Source: Vineibacter terrae (GTDB taxonomy: Bacteria; Pseudomonadota; Alphaproteobacteria; Reyranellales; Reyranellaceae). From it: a stretch of DNA of 64,000 nucleotides. The stretch spans positions 91,846-155,845 of the forward strand of contig NZ_VDUZ01000015.1 of assembly GCF_008039615.1 (NCBI RefSeq), in the 5' to 3' direction. The position numbers and the translations under genes are program-made. The first letter of the stretch is position 1; the number at the start of each line of letters is the position of its first letter. The notes under the pieces are model-generated. The model was not told the origin of the DNA. It saw only the letters and a program-made list of their open reading frames with translations, and searched no databases. This document shows, piece after piece, positions 32,952 through 41,143 of the stretch.

Positions 32952-33731
32952 TCACTGCATCCGCTGCAGCTCCGGCAGCGACACGATGCGGATCTGGCTG
33001 GCCTGCAGGCCGTCGCGCACTGTGCGGGCGGTGGTCACGGCCGTCGGCTCGTCGCCGTGCACGCAGACGGAGTCGACCTGGCACGGGATCTTCTTGCCGC
33101 TGGTCGAGAAGATGGCCTGCTCCTCGATCATGCGCTTGACCGCGCGCAGCGATTCCTGCGCGTCATGGATCATGGCGTTGGGCTCCTTGCGCGGTGTCAG
33201 GATGCCCTTGTCGGTGTAGGTGCGGTCGGCGAACACCTCCTCGGCGGCGCGCAGGCCGACCTTGCGGGCCGCCGTCACCTGCGGCGTGACCGCCTGGGCG
33301 AGGAAGATCAGGCTCGGGTCGACCGCCTTGATGGCGCGCGCCATGGCCATCGCCAAGTCCTCGTCCTCGGCCGACATGTTGGCCATCATGCCGTGCGGCT
33401 TCACGTGCGTGACCTTGCCGCCGTTGGCGGCCGCGATCGCCATCAGGGCGCCCACCTGGTAGGCGATGATCATCTCGATCTCGGCATTGGTGAAGCGCAT
33501 CACCCGGCGGCCGAAGCCCTGCAGGTCGGGGAAGCCGGGATGGGCGCCGATGCTGACGCCGTTCTCGACACTGAGCCTGACGGTCCTGGCCATCACCATG
33601 GGATCGCCGGCGTGGAAGCCGCAGGCGATGTTGGCGGAGCGCACGATCTTCAGCACCTCGACGTCATTGCCCATGTTCCATGGCCCGAAGCTCTCGCCGA
33701 GGTCGGAGTTGATGTTGATTTCGGTGGCCAT
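32952..33731 (-). CDS. pxpA: 5-oxoprolinase subunit A (LamB/YcsF family)
   Basis: Subunit of the ATP-dependent PxpABC enzyme that opens 5-oxoproline to glutamate, 259 residues. The ATG at 33731 has AAGGAGC upstream and begins the conserved ININSDLGESFG. Other family motifs are CGFHAGDP, GAHPGFPD, VKPHG and VCVHGDEP. The partner genes pxpB and pxpC lie about 2.2 kb away on the other strand, separated by a cupin gene and an MFS gene. All three genes are present, so the enzyme should be complete. Confidence 0.94.
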   Translation of the reverse strand: MATEININSDLGESFGPWNMGNDVEVLKIVRSANIACGFHAGDPMVMARTVRLSVENGVSIGAHPGFPDLQGFGRRVMRFTNAEIEMIIAYQVGALMAIAAANGGKVTHVKPHGMMANMSAEDEDLAMAMARAIKAVDPSLIFLAQAVTPQVTAARKVGLRAAEEVFADRTYTDKGILTPRKEPNAMIHDAQESLRAVKRMIEEQAIFSTSGKKIPCQVDSVCVHGDEPTAVTTARTVRDGLQASQIRIVSLPELQRMQ

Positions 33732-33815
33732 GATCGTTGCTCCTTGTCGAACGCCGGGCACGCCGGCGCGAGGCCCGTGCGCCCGATGGCATGATCCCAC
33801 CGGATCGCGATGCGC

Positions 33816-34205
33816 TCAATGCTGCTGCGCGCCCGCCGGCGGGCCGCCTTCGAGATAGGTGGTGGCCTCGGCGATGGCACGGTTGCGCGGCATGAAGGTG
33901 AACATGCGCACGGGCGTCGGACCGACGGCGACGAAGGCGTGCGGCACGCCGGCGGGGATCGCGATGGTATGATCGGCGCTGACGCGCAGCTGCTGCTCGC
34001 CCAGCCGCAGATCGAGCGTGCCCTCCAGCACGATGAAGATCTCGTCGACGCCCTCATGCACGTGCAGCGGTGCGCCGGCGCCGGGCTCGATCACGCTGTA
34101 GCCGGCGATGCATGCCAGGCCCTGCTCGCTGCCGGCGAGCACGAAATTGCGATAGCCCGGCCGCCAGGGAATCTCCTGCGCCTGAGTGTTGGGGATGACG
34201 GGCAT
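33816..34205 (-). CDS. Cupin-domain protein
   Basis: Small single-domain beta-barrel protein of 129 residues. ATG at 34205 is preceded by GGAGG. The cupin metal motif is present in part as HVHEGVDEIFIVLEGT, followed by the second motif around IPAGVPHAFVAVG. It ends in a polar tail with GGPPAGAQQH. It sits 84 bp upstream of pxpA on the same strand and may be transcribed with it. A sensing or auxiliary role in oxoproline metabolism is inference. A family A palindrome occupies its 5' leader. Confidence 0.82.
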   Translation of the reverse strand: MPVIPNTQAQEIPWRPGYRNFVLAGSEQGLACIAGYSVIEPGAGAPLHVHEGVDEIFIVLEGTLDLRLGEQQLRVSADHTIAIPAGVPHAFVAVGPTPVRMFTFMPRNRAIAEATTYLEGGPPAGAQQH

Positions 34206-34239
34206 GGCTGCCTCCGCGCAAGGGCCGCGATACACCGCC

Positions 34240-34323
34240 GTCATCCCGAGCGCAGCGAGGGATCTCCCGCGGATCGCGCACCGTGCGTCCTCGCAGGAGA
34301 TCCCTCGCTGCGCTCGGGATGAC
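34240..34323. repeat. Palindromic repeat family A, copy 2
   Basis: An 84-bp inverted repeat with the same ends (GTCATCCCGAGCG and CGCTCGGGATGAC) and GCGCACCGTGCG core as copy 1. Its arms are almost perfectly complementary. It lies in the divergent region between the cupin gene and the MFS gene, 35 bp upstream of the cupin start. Confidence 0.92.
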
Positions 34324-34385
34324 GAGGATTGCAGATTCTAGAGCGCCGGCTCCGGCGATCAACAGGTTATTCTCCAAGCTCAAGC

Positions 34386-34413
34386 TTGACATATTCGCCG
34401 CACGTTCGATAAA
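34386..34413 (+). promoter_or_regulatory. Predicted sigma-70 promoter of the MFS gene
   Basis: Consensus TTGACA at 34386-34391, a 16-base spacer, then GATAAA at 34408-34413. It lies about 60 bp upstream of the MFS start in a locally AT-richer stretch. It could also drive the downstream pxpB and pxpC genes, which are close enough to be in the same transcript. Confidence 0.55.
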
Positions 34414-34472
34414 CCAAGAGCCAACTTTGCAAATGAGCCGGGAAGGTGCGGGCCGTCCGGCGCGAGGATGAC

Positions 34473-35885
34473 ATGTCCACGACTTTCCCCGGCTGGACCT
34501 CGCTGTTCTCCGGCACCAATGCCGTTCGCGCGCTGGCGCTGGCTGGCGGCGTGGCGCTGCAGGCCATCAACATCTACATCGCCACCACCATTCTGCCGTC
34601 GGTCGTCGCCGATATCGGCGGCCTGGACTACTACGCCTGGAACACGACGCTGTTCGTGGTCGCCTCGATCGTCGCCTCGGCGTTGTCGGCACGTCTTCTG
34701 CGGCGCAGCGGCCCGCGCGGCGCCTATGTCGTCGCCGCTGCCCTGTTCGGGCTGGGCACGCTTGTCTGCGCCGCGGCGCCGTCGATGCCGGTGATGCTCG
34801 CCGGCCGGCTTGTCCAGGGCTTCGGCGGCGGGCTCCTGTTCGCGCTGTCCTACGCCATGATCCGGCTGATCTTCGACGAGGCGCTGTGGCCGCGCGCCAT
34901 GGCGCTGGTCTCGGGCATGTGGGGCATCGCGACCCTGGTCGGCCCGGCCGTGGGCGGGATTTTCGCCGAGCTCGATGCCTGGCGCGCCGCGTTCTGGTCG
35001 CTGATCCCGGTCACGGCGCTCTTCGCGCTGCTCGCCACAATCGTGCTGCCCCGGCGCGGCGCCACCGACGCCGCGCCCCAGCCGCTGCCTTTGGCCCAGC
35101 TCGTGCTGCTGACCCTGGCCGTGCTTACCGTCTCGGCAGGCAGCGTCCCGTCCGGCCTGGCCTGGAATGTCGCCGGCGTCGCGGCGGCGGCACTGCTGAC
35201 CGGGCTGCTTGTCTGGGTCGAGACGGGCGCGCGCCAGCGGCTGCTGCCGCGGCGCTCGTTCGTGGTCACGACGCCGCTGGGGGCGCTCTACGCCACCATG
35301 TCGCTGCTCGCCGTGGCGGTGACGTCGACCGAGATCTTCGTGCCCTTGTTCCTGCAGGTCCTGCACGGCCAGTCGCCCTTGCTCGCCGGCTATCTCGCCG
35401 CCCTGATGGCGGCCGGCTGGACGGTCGGGTCGATCATGAGTTCGGGCGCGGACGAAAGGCGCGTCGGGCGCGCCATCCTGGCGGCGCCGGCCCTGGCGCT
35501 GCTGGGCATGGCGACGCTTGCCCTGCTGATCCCGACCCCCAGCGGCGGCGAGTGGGCGGCGCTGGGGCCGATCTGTGTCGCGCTGTTCTGTGTCGGCTTC
35601 GGTGTCGGGCTGGGCTGGCCGCATCTGCTCACCCGCGTGCTGCGCACGGCGCCGCGCGACGAGCAGGATCTTGCCTCGGCCTCGATCACCCTGGTGCAGC
35701 TCTTCGCCAGCGCGCTGGGCGCATCGGTGGCGGGCATGGTGGCCAATATCGCCGGCTTGACCGAGCCCGGCGGCATTGCCGGCACCGCCGGCGCCGCGCG
35801 CTGGCTGTTCGCGGGCTTCGCGCTCACGCCGCTGCTGTGCCTGCTCACGGCGGCCCGCATCGCGCGGGAGATCGGCCGGCGCTGA
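34473..35885 (+). CDS. Major facilitator superfamily transporter
   Basis: Inner-membrane secondary transporter of 470 residues with about twelve to fourteen hydrophobic segments. ATG at 34473 follows GAGGATGAC. The early helix contains a long hydrophobic run with INIYIATTILPSVVADIGG, the drug-exporter (DHA-like) pattern, and a motif-A-like loop SARLLRRSGPRGAY joins helices two and three. The gene lies between pxpA and pxpBC, 78 bp before pxpB. It could export or import a related metabolite, but the sequence gives no substrate. Confidence 0.88.
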   Translation: MSTTFPGWTSLFSGTNAVRALALAGGVALQAINIYIATTILPSVVADIGGLDYYAWNTTLFVVASIVASALSARLLRRSGPRGAYVVAAALFGLGTLVCAAAPSMPVMLAGRLVQGFGGGLLFALSYAMIRLIFDEALWPRAMALVSGMWGIATLVGPAVGGIFAELDAWRAAFWSLIPVTALFALLATIVLPRRGATDAAPQPLPLAQLVLLTLAVLTVSAGSVPSGLAWNVAGVAAAALLTGLLVWVETGARQRLLPRRSFVVTTPLGALYATMSLLAVAVTSTEIFVPLFLQVLHGQSPLLAGYLAALMAAGWTVGSIMSSGADERRVGRAILAAPALALLGMATLALLIPTPSGGEWAALGPICVALFCVGFGVGLGWPHLLTRVLRTAPRDEQDLASASITLVQLFASALGASVAGMVANIAGLTEPGGIAGTAGAARWLFAGFALTPLLCLLTAARIAREIGRR

Positions 35886-35963
35886 CGTCTTGCCTCCTCC
35901 GGGGCGTTGTCGTACGCACCGGTGTCGCCGCGGCCGGTCCGCGGCAGCCGTCGGAGCAGGGGT

Positions 35964-36704
35964 GTGAGCATCCGGTATCTCGATTGCGGCGACACCGCCT
36001 TCAGCGTCGAATTCGGGACGACGATCGCGCCCGAGATCAACGCGCGGGTGATGGGCCTGCATGCGCGCATCGCGGCTGAGCGGGCCGCCGGCCGCCTCGC
36101 AGGGGTGGTCGAGACCATTCCGAGCATGCGGGCGCTGATGGTCTGCTACGACCCCGCGGCAGCGACGCGTGCCGAGCTGCAGCCCGCGATCGAGGCGCTG
36201 GTGTCCGGCGGACTGGAGGCCGCAGCGCCGACCCGCGCCATGGCGATCCCGTGCTGCTATGACGATCCCGAGTTCGCGCCTGATCTGGCCGAGGTCGCGC
36301 AGCGCACCGGCTTGTCGGGCGAGGACGTGATCGCGCGCCACCTGGCGTCGGATTTCCACGTCTACGTGCTGGGCTTCATGCCCGGCCTGGCCTACATCGT
36401 GGGCCTCGAAGCGAGCCTGGAGCTGCCGCGCCGCAGCCAGCCGCGTGTGCGTGTGCCGCGCTCTTCGGTCGGCATCGCCATGAACATGACCACCATCTAT
36501 CCGTTCGACAGCCCCGGCGGCTGGCACCTGCTGGGACGCACGCCGCTGCGCATGTTCGATCAGCGCCGGGCCCAGCCGGTGCTGCTGGCGCCGGGCGACG
36601 CGGTGCGCTTCCGCCGCGTCAGCCGGGCCGAATATGACGCCATCGCTGCCCAGGTCGATGACGGCACGATGGACTGGTCGACGCTGGAGGTTCGCCCGTC
36701 ATGA
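35964..36704 (+). CDS. pxpB: 5-oxoprolinase subunit B (KipI family)
   Basis: Second subunit of the ATP-dependent 5-oxoprolinase, 246 residues. GTG at 35964 is chosen because GGAG lies eight bases upstream and the conserved beginning SIRYLDCGDTAFSVEFG follows directly. Family motifs are GFMPGLAYI and PFDSPGGWHLLGRTP. Its stop overlaps the pxpC ATG by four bases, so the two subunits are translationally coupled, matching their known complex. The B. subtilis homologue KipI inhibits a sporulation kinase, but in proteobacteria the metabolic role is the better call. Confidence 0.93.
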   Translation: MSIRYLDCGDTAFSVEFGTTIAPEINARVMGLHARIAAERAAGRLAGVVETIPSMRALMVCYDPAAATRAELQPAIEALVSGGLEAAAPTRAMAIPCCYDDPEFAPDLAEVAQRTGLSGEDVIARHLASDFHVYVLGFMPGLAYIVGLEASLELPRRSQPRVRVPRSSVGIAMNMTTIYPFDSPGGWHLLGRTPLRMFDQRRAQPVLLAPGDAVRFRRVSRAEYDAIAAQVDDGTMDWSTLEVRPS

Positions 36705-37735
36705 CCGCGCACCTCATCGTCGAGCGGGCGGGGCTGCTCGACACGCTCCAGGACCGCGGTCGGATCGGGTTCCAGGCGCTGGGCATGCCGACCGCCGGCG
36801 CGATGGACCGCATCGCGCTGCGGCTGGTCAATGCGCTCGCCGGCAATACCGAGGATCTGGCGGCGATCGAGATCGGTGTCATGGGGCCGACCTTGCGGGT
36901 CGAGGCCGACGGCGTGCGGCTGGCGGTCGTGGGGCTCGTGGCGCTCGAGCTGATGGGCGCGCCGGAAGCCCCACCCAAGCCGTTGGAAGCCAATCGCTCA
37001 CACCTGCTGCGGCGCGGCCAGCGCCTGCGGGTCGGCATGGTCGAAGGCGCCAGGACGGCGTATCTCGCGGTCGAGGGCGGCTTCGCGGTGGCGCCGTTCA
37101 TGGGCAGCCTTGCGACATACACACGCGCCGGCATCGGCGGTGTCGAGGGGCGCAAGCTGCAGGACGGCGACATGCTGCCGCTGGCGCAGGCTGCGGCCCG
37201 CGAGCGCGAGGAGCGCAAGCTCGGTGCGCCGTTCGACTATGGCAGCGGCCCGATCCGGGTGGTGCCGGGACCGCAGGCCGATCATTTCAGCGATGCCGGC
37301 CATGCCGCGTTCCTGGGCAGCGACTATGTCGTGTCCAAGGAGGCCGATCGCATGGGCATCCGGTTCGAGGGGCCCGCGATCGCGCATTCCGAGAAGGGGC
37401 CCGATATCGTCTCCGATGGCATCGCGCCAGGCGCCATCCAGGTGCCCGGCGCCGGCCTGCCGATCGTGCTGCTGGCCGACCGGCAGACGGTGGGCGGTTA
37501 CGCCAAGATCGCCACGGTGATCTCAGCCGACCTGCCGCGGCTGGGCCGCATGCTGCCGGGTCACAAGGTGCGGTTCATGGCCGTGACGGTCGCCGAGGCC
37601 GAAGCACTGCGTCGGGAGCAGGACCGGCGCCTGGCGCAGGCGATCGCCGGGCTGCAGCCAGCCATGCCCGAAGGCGGTATCGACCTGTCGGCGCTTTATG
37701 AACGCAACCTGATCGACGGCGTGGTCTGGGCCTGA
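36701..37735 (+). CDS. pxpC: 5-oxoprolinase subunit C (KipA / biotin-dependent carboxyltransferase-like)
   Basis: Third 5-oxoprolinase subunit, 344 residues, within the family range. The N-terminus ERAGLLDTLQDRGRIGFQALG, then MGIRFEG near residue 218, and QTVGGYAKIATVI near 265 are typical of the PxpC/KipA fold. ATG overlaps the pxpB stop. With pxpA across the locus it completes the PxpABC set. About 100 bp of gene-free DNA follow. Confidence 0.93.
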   Translation: MTAHLIVERAGLLDTLQDRGRIGFQALGMPTAGAMDRIALRLVNALAGNTEDLAAIEIGVMGPTLRVEADGVRLAVVGLVALELMGAPEAPPKPLEANRSHLLRRGQRLRVGMVEGARTAYLAVEGGFAVAPFMGSLATYTRAGIGGVEGRKLQDGDMLPLAQAAAREREERKLGAPFDYGSGPIRVVPGPQADHFSDAGHAAFLGSDYVVSKEADRMGIRFEGPAIAHSEKGPDIVSDGIAPGAIQVPGAGLPIVLLADRQTVGGYAKIATVISADLPRLGRMLPGHKVRFMAVTVAEAEALRREQDRRLAQAIAGLQPAMPEGGIDLSALYERNLIDGVVWA

Positions 37736-37837
37736 CTGCCGTCAGGTCAGCATGCGAAAGTCGATCGGTGAAGCCTCTGTCGAGGGCTGACGGCCCTGCC
37801 GACATCCGCGCTCCTGCTGAAAGCGAGGCAGTCATCG

Positions 37838-38563
37838 ATGAAGCGCGCATGGACGATCCTGATGCTCGTCAGCTGCTCTCCTTGCGCATTGGCGCAGAGC
37901 GAGTCCGGCCTTGCGCTGCAGTCGATGGATCGCAGCGAGCTCTGCGTGACCAATGGAACGGTTTCAACGCTGTCCGGCGGCTGGCTCGCGATCGACACAC
38001 CAAGCTCGAGGGCGGTCGTGAGCACGGCCCCCAAGCGCATGGCGGATCAGGTGGCCGAAATTCGCTTCCGCTATCTTGGTCCCACGCGGGCGAGCAGACC
38101 CCTGGCGTCGGGCGAAATGCGGCGTCAGATCGGACTGAAGCTGCAGGCCGAAAACACGTGCAACTTGATCTATGCCATGTGGCACATTGAGCCGGACACC
38201 AAGGTTGCAGTGTCGATCAAGCGCAACGTCGGCATGCATGCCCATGCGCAGTGCGACGCCCGCGGGTACCTGAACATCACGGCGCAAAGGCGCCTCGATG
38301 CGCCGCCGATACGGCCGGGCGAGCCCCACACGCTACGTGCAGAGCTCCACGGCAATGATCTGACCGTGACTGCTGACGGCAAGGTGGCGTGGCAGGGGGC
38401 TCTTGGAAACGAAGCGTCATCGCTGTCAGGACCACCGGGGTTTCGCACCGACAACGCGCGGTTCGAATTCCAATATTATACCCGCGGTTCCACAAAGACG
38501 GGGCGCCAGCCGGAACGTGCCCCGCTTGAGTCTGATCGCTGCGTGACGTCCGAAGGCGATTGA
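37838..38563 (+). CDS. Secreted protein of unknown function
   Basis: 241 residues with a clear Sec signal peptide (residues 1-20, ending CALAQ). I do not recognise the family. The mature part alternates short hydrophobic strands with polar turns, for instance IGLKLQAENTCNLIYAMW and NDLTVTADGKVAWQG. This suggests a beta-sandwich, perhaps carbohydrate- or ligand-binding. Several cysteines (near residues 36, 108 and 135) could pair in the periplasm. It stands alone between pxpC and a cupin gene, followed by a hairpin terminator. The ribosome-binding site is not obvious. Confidence 0.7.
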   Translation: MKRAWTILMLVSCSPCALAQSESGLALQSMDRSELCVTNGTVSTLSGGWLAIDTPSSRAVVSTAPKRMADQVAEIRFRYLGPTRASRPLASGEMRRQIGLKLQAENTCNLIYAMWHIEPDTKVAVSIKRNVGMHAHAQCDARGYLNITAQRRLDAPPIRPGEPHTLRAELHGNDLTVTADGKVAWQGALGNEASSLSGPPGFRTDNARFEFQYYTRGSTKTGRQPERAPLESDRCVTSEGD

Positions 38564-38601
38564 TCTGCGGTTGACCTCAGCTCGCCCCAAAACGGACATA
38601 T

Positions 38602-38621
38602 ATGCTGCGATGCAGCATTTT
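38602..38621 (+). terminator. Short hairpin terminator after the secreted-protein gene
   Basis: ATGCTGC (38602-38608) pairs with GCAGCAT (38612-38618) around a three-base loop. A TTTTGT run follows, and another TTTT lies a little further on. It is 39 bp past the stop codon. The stem is short, so termination may be partial. Confidence 0.5.
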
Positions 38622-38725
38622 GTCAGTTTTATATCAGTCATCTTGACGTCAGATAGCGGCTGAGATATCAGCAGTGATCACGGTTTCGTTACTCATCTAT
38701 TTTTTATAAATAGTGTGGCTTCCAC

Positions 38726-39169
38726 ATGGCCCATCCTCCGGTTGTGCAGGCTGTCCTGGCTGCGGCGACGCTGAAGCCGGCCCCGATCAATCCGGCATGG
38801 ATCATCGATGGCGACCCTGTGGCGCGCATCGCGTCGCTCTCGGCCAGCGCCGACGGCAGCGCCTGGACCGACCTCTGGGAGTGCACGGCCGGCGAGTTCC
38901 ACTGGCACTATGAGATCAACGAGACGATCCATGTCCTGGACGGGGGCGCGATCGTGACCGACCGCGACGGCGTGGTGTGGGACCTCAAGCCGGGCGATGT
39001 GATCCGCTTCCTGGTGGGCACCAAGGCGCACTGGCGGATCCCGAGCTATGTGCGCAAGGTCGCCTTCTGCAGCGAGCCATTGCCGTCGTCGATCACGACG
39101 TTGCTGCGGGCCAGGAACCGCGTTCGCAACATCGCCGGGCGTTTGATGGGGCGTGCTGCGAACGCTTGA
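38726..39169 (+). CDS. Cupin protein of the DUF861 / ureidoglycine-type group
   Basis: 147 residues with one cupin core. Metal-ligand-like residues appear in HWHYE at 59-63, followed by INETIHVLDGGAIVTD and the strand WDLKPGDVIRFLVG. The motif EFHWHYEINETIHVL resembles Cupin_3 (DUF861) proteins, often annotated as EutQ-like or ethanolamine/glyoxylate-related. No reaction can be assigned. The upstream 160 bp are AT-rich and contain TTGACG at 38643, a possible -35 box, without a good -10. The gene ends at a strong convergent hairpin. Confidence 0.8.
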   Translation: MAHPPVVQAVLAAATLKPAPINPAWIIDGDPVARIASLSASADGSAWTDLWECTAGEFHWHYEINETIHVLDGGAIVTDRDGVVWDLKPGDVIRFLVGTKAHWRIPSYVRKVAFCSEPLPSSITTLLRARNRVRNIAGRLMGRAANA

Positions 39170-39170
39170 T

Positions 39171-39194
39171 CAGGTCACGCGCGAGCGTGACCTG
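39171..39194. terminator. Convergent hairpin between the cupin and NTF2-like genes
   Basis: CAGGTCACGC and GCGTGACCTG form a perfect 10-bp stem around a GCGA loop. It occupies nearly all of the 34 bp between two converging genes. The T-run is weak on both sides, so it may act as a bidirectional pause or 3'-end stabiliser rather than a strong terminator. Confidence 0.6.
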
Positions 39195-39203
39195 CCTGGT
39201 TTC

Positions 39204-39581
39204 TCAAGCAGTGGCTGTCGTGTCGAAGGCCCAGGCCTTGCACACGATCTTCCAGCCGTCGGCGAACTTCACAAGCAGCAGCTCATCGACATAGCGATTG
39301 GGCAGCAGCGCATCGCGCACCCGCACATGCGCCGTGCTCGGGCTTGCAATGGTGATGCCGACGACCTCGTCGTGGCGTGGGTCCCGGCGCGAAGCGGGCG
39401 CCGGACGGTTGGCGACGCGCGTCATGTAGCTGTCCAGGTCGAGCGCATCGCTGTTGCCGCCCTCGGCGGAGAAGAGCTGCGCCTGCGGGTGGAACACCTT
39501 CCTGAAGCCCTCGACGCTGCCGTCGTAGAGCGCATCGAAGTAGCCCTGGACCGTCGCGAGGATCTGCTGCCTGTCGTCCAT
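39204..39581 (-). CDS. NTF2-like / SnoaL-type protein (putative lumazine-binding)
   Basis: 125 residues with the cone-shaped NTF2-like fold pattern: DDRQQILATVQGYFDALYDG at the start, FHPQAQLFSAEGG, and a C-terminal LLLVKFADGWKIVCKAW. This is close to the Lumazine_bd_2 group, most members of which have no known activity. The ATG at 39581 overlaps the stop of the upstream aminotransferase gene as ATGA, so the two are translated together and probably act on the same compound. Longer in-frame extensions upstream only mirror the aminotransferase. Confidence 0.83.
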   Translation of the reverse strand: MDDRQQILATVQGYFDALYDGSVEGFRKVFHPQAQLFSAEGGNSDALDLDSYMTRVANRPAPASRRDPRHDEVVGITIASPSTAHVRVRDALLPNRYVDELLLVKFADGWKIVCKAWAFDTTATA

Positions 39582-40909
39582 CAGTTCACCCTTTCCATCA
39601 TTGCGTTGTGCTCCCGGTCGGCCAGCTCGAGGCTGTGGTCCAGGATGTCGAGCAGCTGCTCCGACTCCGCGTCCGAGATGATCAGCGGCGGCGCCAGGAA
39701 CAGGGAGGTCTGCTCGCCGCTGGTGCCGATCACGGCACCCGCCTCCAGCGCCCGACCGGCGACACGCGAGGCGATCGGGGCCTCTTGCGTGTCGGCCAGC
39801 CACTGGCGCCAATCGGGCCCGTGCAGCTCGATCGTCCAGTGCAGGCCCTGGCCGGCGACGCGCGAGACGCTGGGATGCCGCCGCGCGATCTCGACGAGCC
39901 GGCGGGCGTAGAGTCCTTCCAGCGCCTGGACCCGCGGCAGGAGCGCTTCGTCGCGCACGATGCGCAGATAGGCGCTGACGGCGGCCATGCTGACGGGATG
40001 GCCGCGCAGCGTGCCGTAGTTCTGCCAGCTCTTGCCGTCGAGCGCCTTGGCCAGGTCCTTCGACAGCACGATCGCGGCGACGGGGGTCGTGCCGCCGCCC
40101 AGGCCCTTGCCCAGCGTCACGAGGTCGGGGCGGCTGCTGCCGCCCTGGAATGCAAAGCCGCGGCCGGCACGGCCGATGCCGGTCACCACCTCGTCGGCGA
40201 TCCAGAAGGCGCCCTCGCGGCGGGCGATCGCCGCCACCGCGTCCTGATAAGCGCCGTCGTGATAGAAGCCGCCCTGCGTGTAGTCGACGATGACGGCCGC
40301 CGAGTCGCGCAGCATGGCGGCGGCGCCGTCGAGGCGCTGCGCCAACGGCGCGGCAGGGCAGCCTGCGGCTTCCGCGTGGCTGCGGTAGAGGGCGCCCTCC
40401 GGTGCCGGCAGCACGTGCACCGGCGCGCCGGCGGGCGGCCGCTTTGTGCCGCCGTCCGGGGCGGCGAGCCCGCCATGCCAGTGCGGCTGCACGGTGACGT
40501 CGCGGCTGAGCCCCACCAGGCCATGATAGGCGCGCTCGCGGGTCGCGATCGCCTTGCGGCCGGTGAGCGCCTGCGACAGCGACAGCGCGATGTCGTTCGC
40601 CTCGCTGCCGCTCAGGCAGAAGCGCACGGCGCCGGCCCAGCTCTCCTCGCCGGCCAGCGCGATGTCGAACAGATCCTCGGCCGCCTGGTCGCGACCCTCC
40701 CAGTTCCATCCCTCGCTGACCATCGGCAGGTCGGCCGCCTTGCGCAGGGCTTCGGCCATGCGTGGATGGCCATGACCGAGCGGACCGCCGGTGTTGCTGC
40801 CGTCAAGGACGCGGCGGCCGTCGCTGAGATGGAAATACGCGCCCTTTCCGCCCACGACGCGCGGCGCGTCCGTGCCGGCATTCAGCCCCGTCCGCAGAAG
40901 TCTGCCCAT
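39581..40909 (-). CDS. Class III pyridoxal-phosphate aminotransferase (glutamate-1-semialdehyde mutase-like)
   Basis: 442 residues from the ATG at 40909, which has GGGAACGGGC upstream. An in-frame start 19 codons earlier has no support. The PLP lysine is Lys268 in TLGKGLGGG, and IADEVVTGIGRAGRG holds the PLP-binding Asp. The overall form resembles glutamate-1-semialdehyde aminomutase-like transaminases rather than hemL itself. A MocR regulator gene lies just upstream on the same strand, and MocR proteins commonly control neighbouring PLP-enzyme genes. The substrate is unknown. Confidence 0.9.
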   Translation of the reverse strand: MGRLLRTGLNAGTDAPRVVGGKGAYFHLSDGRRVLDGSNTGGPLGHGHPRMAEALRKAADLPMVSEGWNWEGRDQAAEDLFDIALAGEESWAGAVRFCLSGSEANDIALSLSQALTGRKAIATRERAYHGLVGLSRDVTVQPHWHGGLAAPDGGTKRPPAGAPVHVLPAPEGALYRSHAEAAGCPAAPLAQRLDGAAAMLRDSAAVIVDYTQGGFYHDGAYQDAVAAIARREGAFWIADEVVTGIGRAGRGFAFQGGSSRPDLVTLGKGLGGGTTPVAAIVLSKDLAKALDGKSWQNYGTLRGHPVSMAAVSAYLRIVRDEALLPRVQALEGLYARRLVEIARRHPSVSRVAGQGLHWTIELHGPDWRQWLADTQEAPIASRVAGRALEAGAVIGTSGEQTSLFLAPPLIISDAESEQLLDILDHSLELADREHNAMMERVN

Positions 40910-41026
40910 TGCCCGTTCCCTGATGCTGTGTGGCGGCGAAAGGTAGGTGGCGCCGCTGGTTTGCAACAGCGCCAGTTGCGGCGTTGTTTGATGGGCCAGA
41001 GCGAACGGTCGGGCCGATCATCACCC

Positions 41027-41111
41027 GTCATCCCGAGCGTAGCGAGGGATCTCCTGCGAGGGACGCACGGTGCGCCATTCGCGGGAGATCCCTCGCTACG
41101 CTCGGGATGAC
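41027..41111. repeat. Palindromic repeat family A, copy 3
   Basis: An 85-bp inverted repeat with GTCATCCCGAGCG/CGCTCGGGATGAC ends. Its core reads CGCACGGTGCG, the complement of the core of the other three copies, so this copy sits in the opposite orientation. It lies between the MocR gene and the class III aminotransferase gene. Confidence 0.92.
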
Positions 41112-41143
41112 AGTCGTGCTTCACCTTCAGCGATAGCCGGTTC

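Noticed and set aside
39582..40709. A long upstream extension of the NTF2-like gene
   Set aside because: It is the aminotransferase gene read in another frame. The ATG at 39581 coupled to the aminotransferase stop is the natural start.
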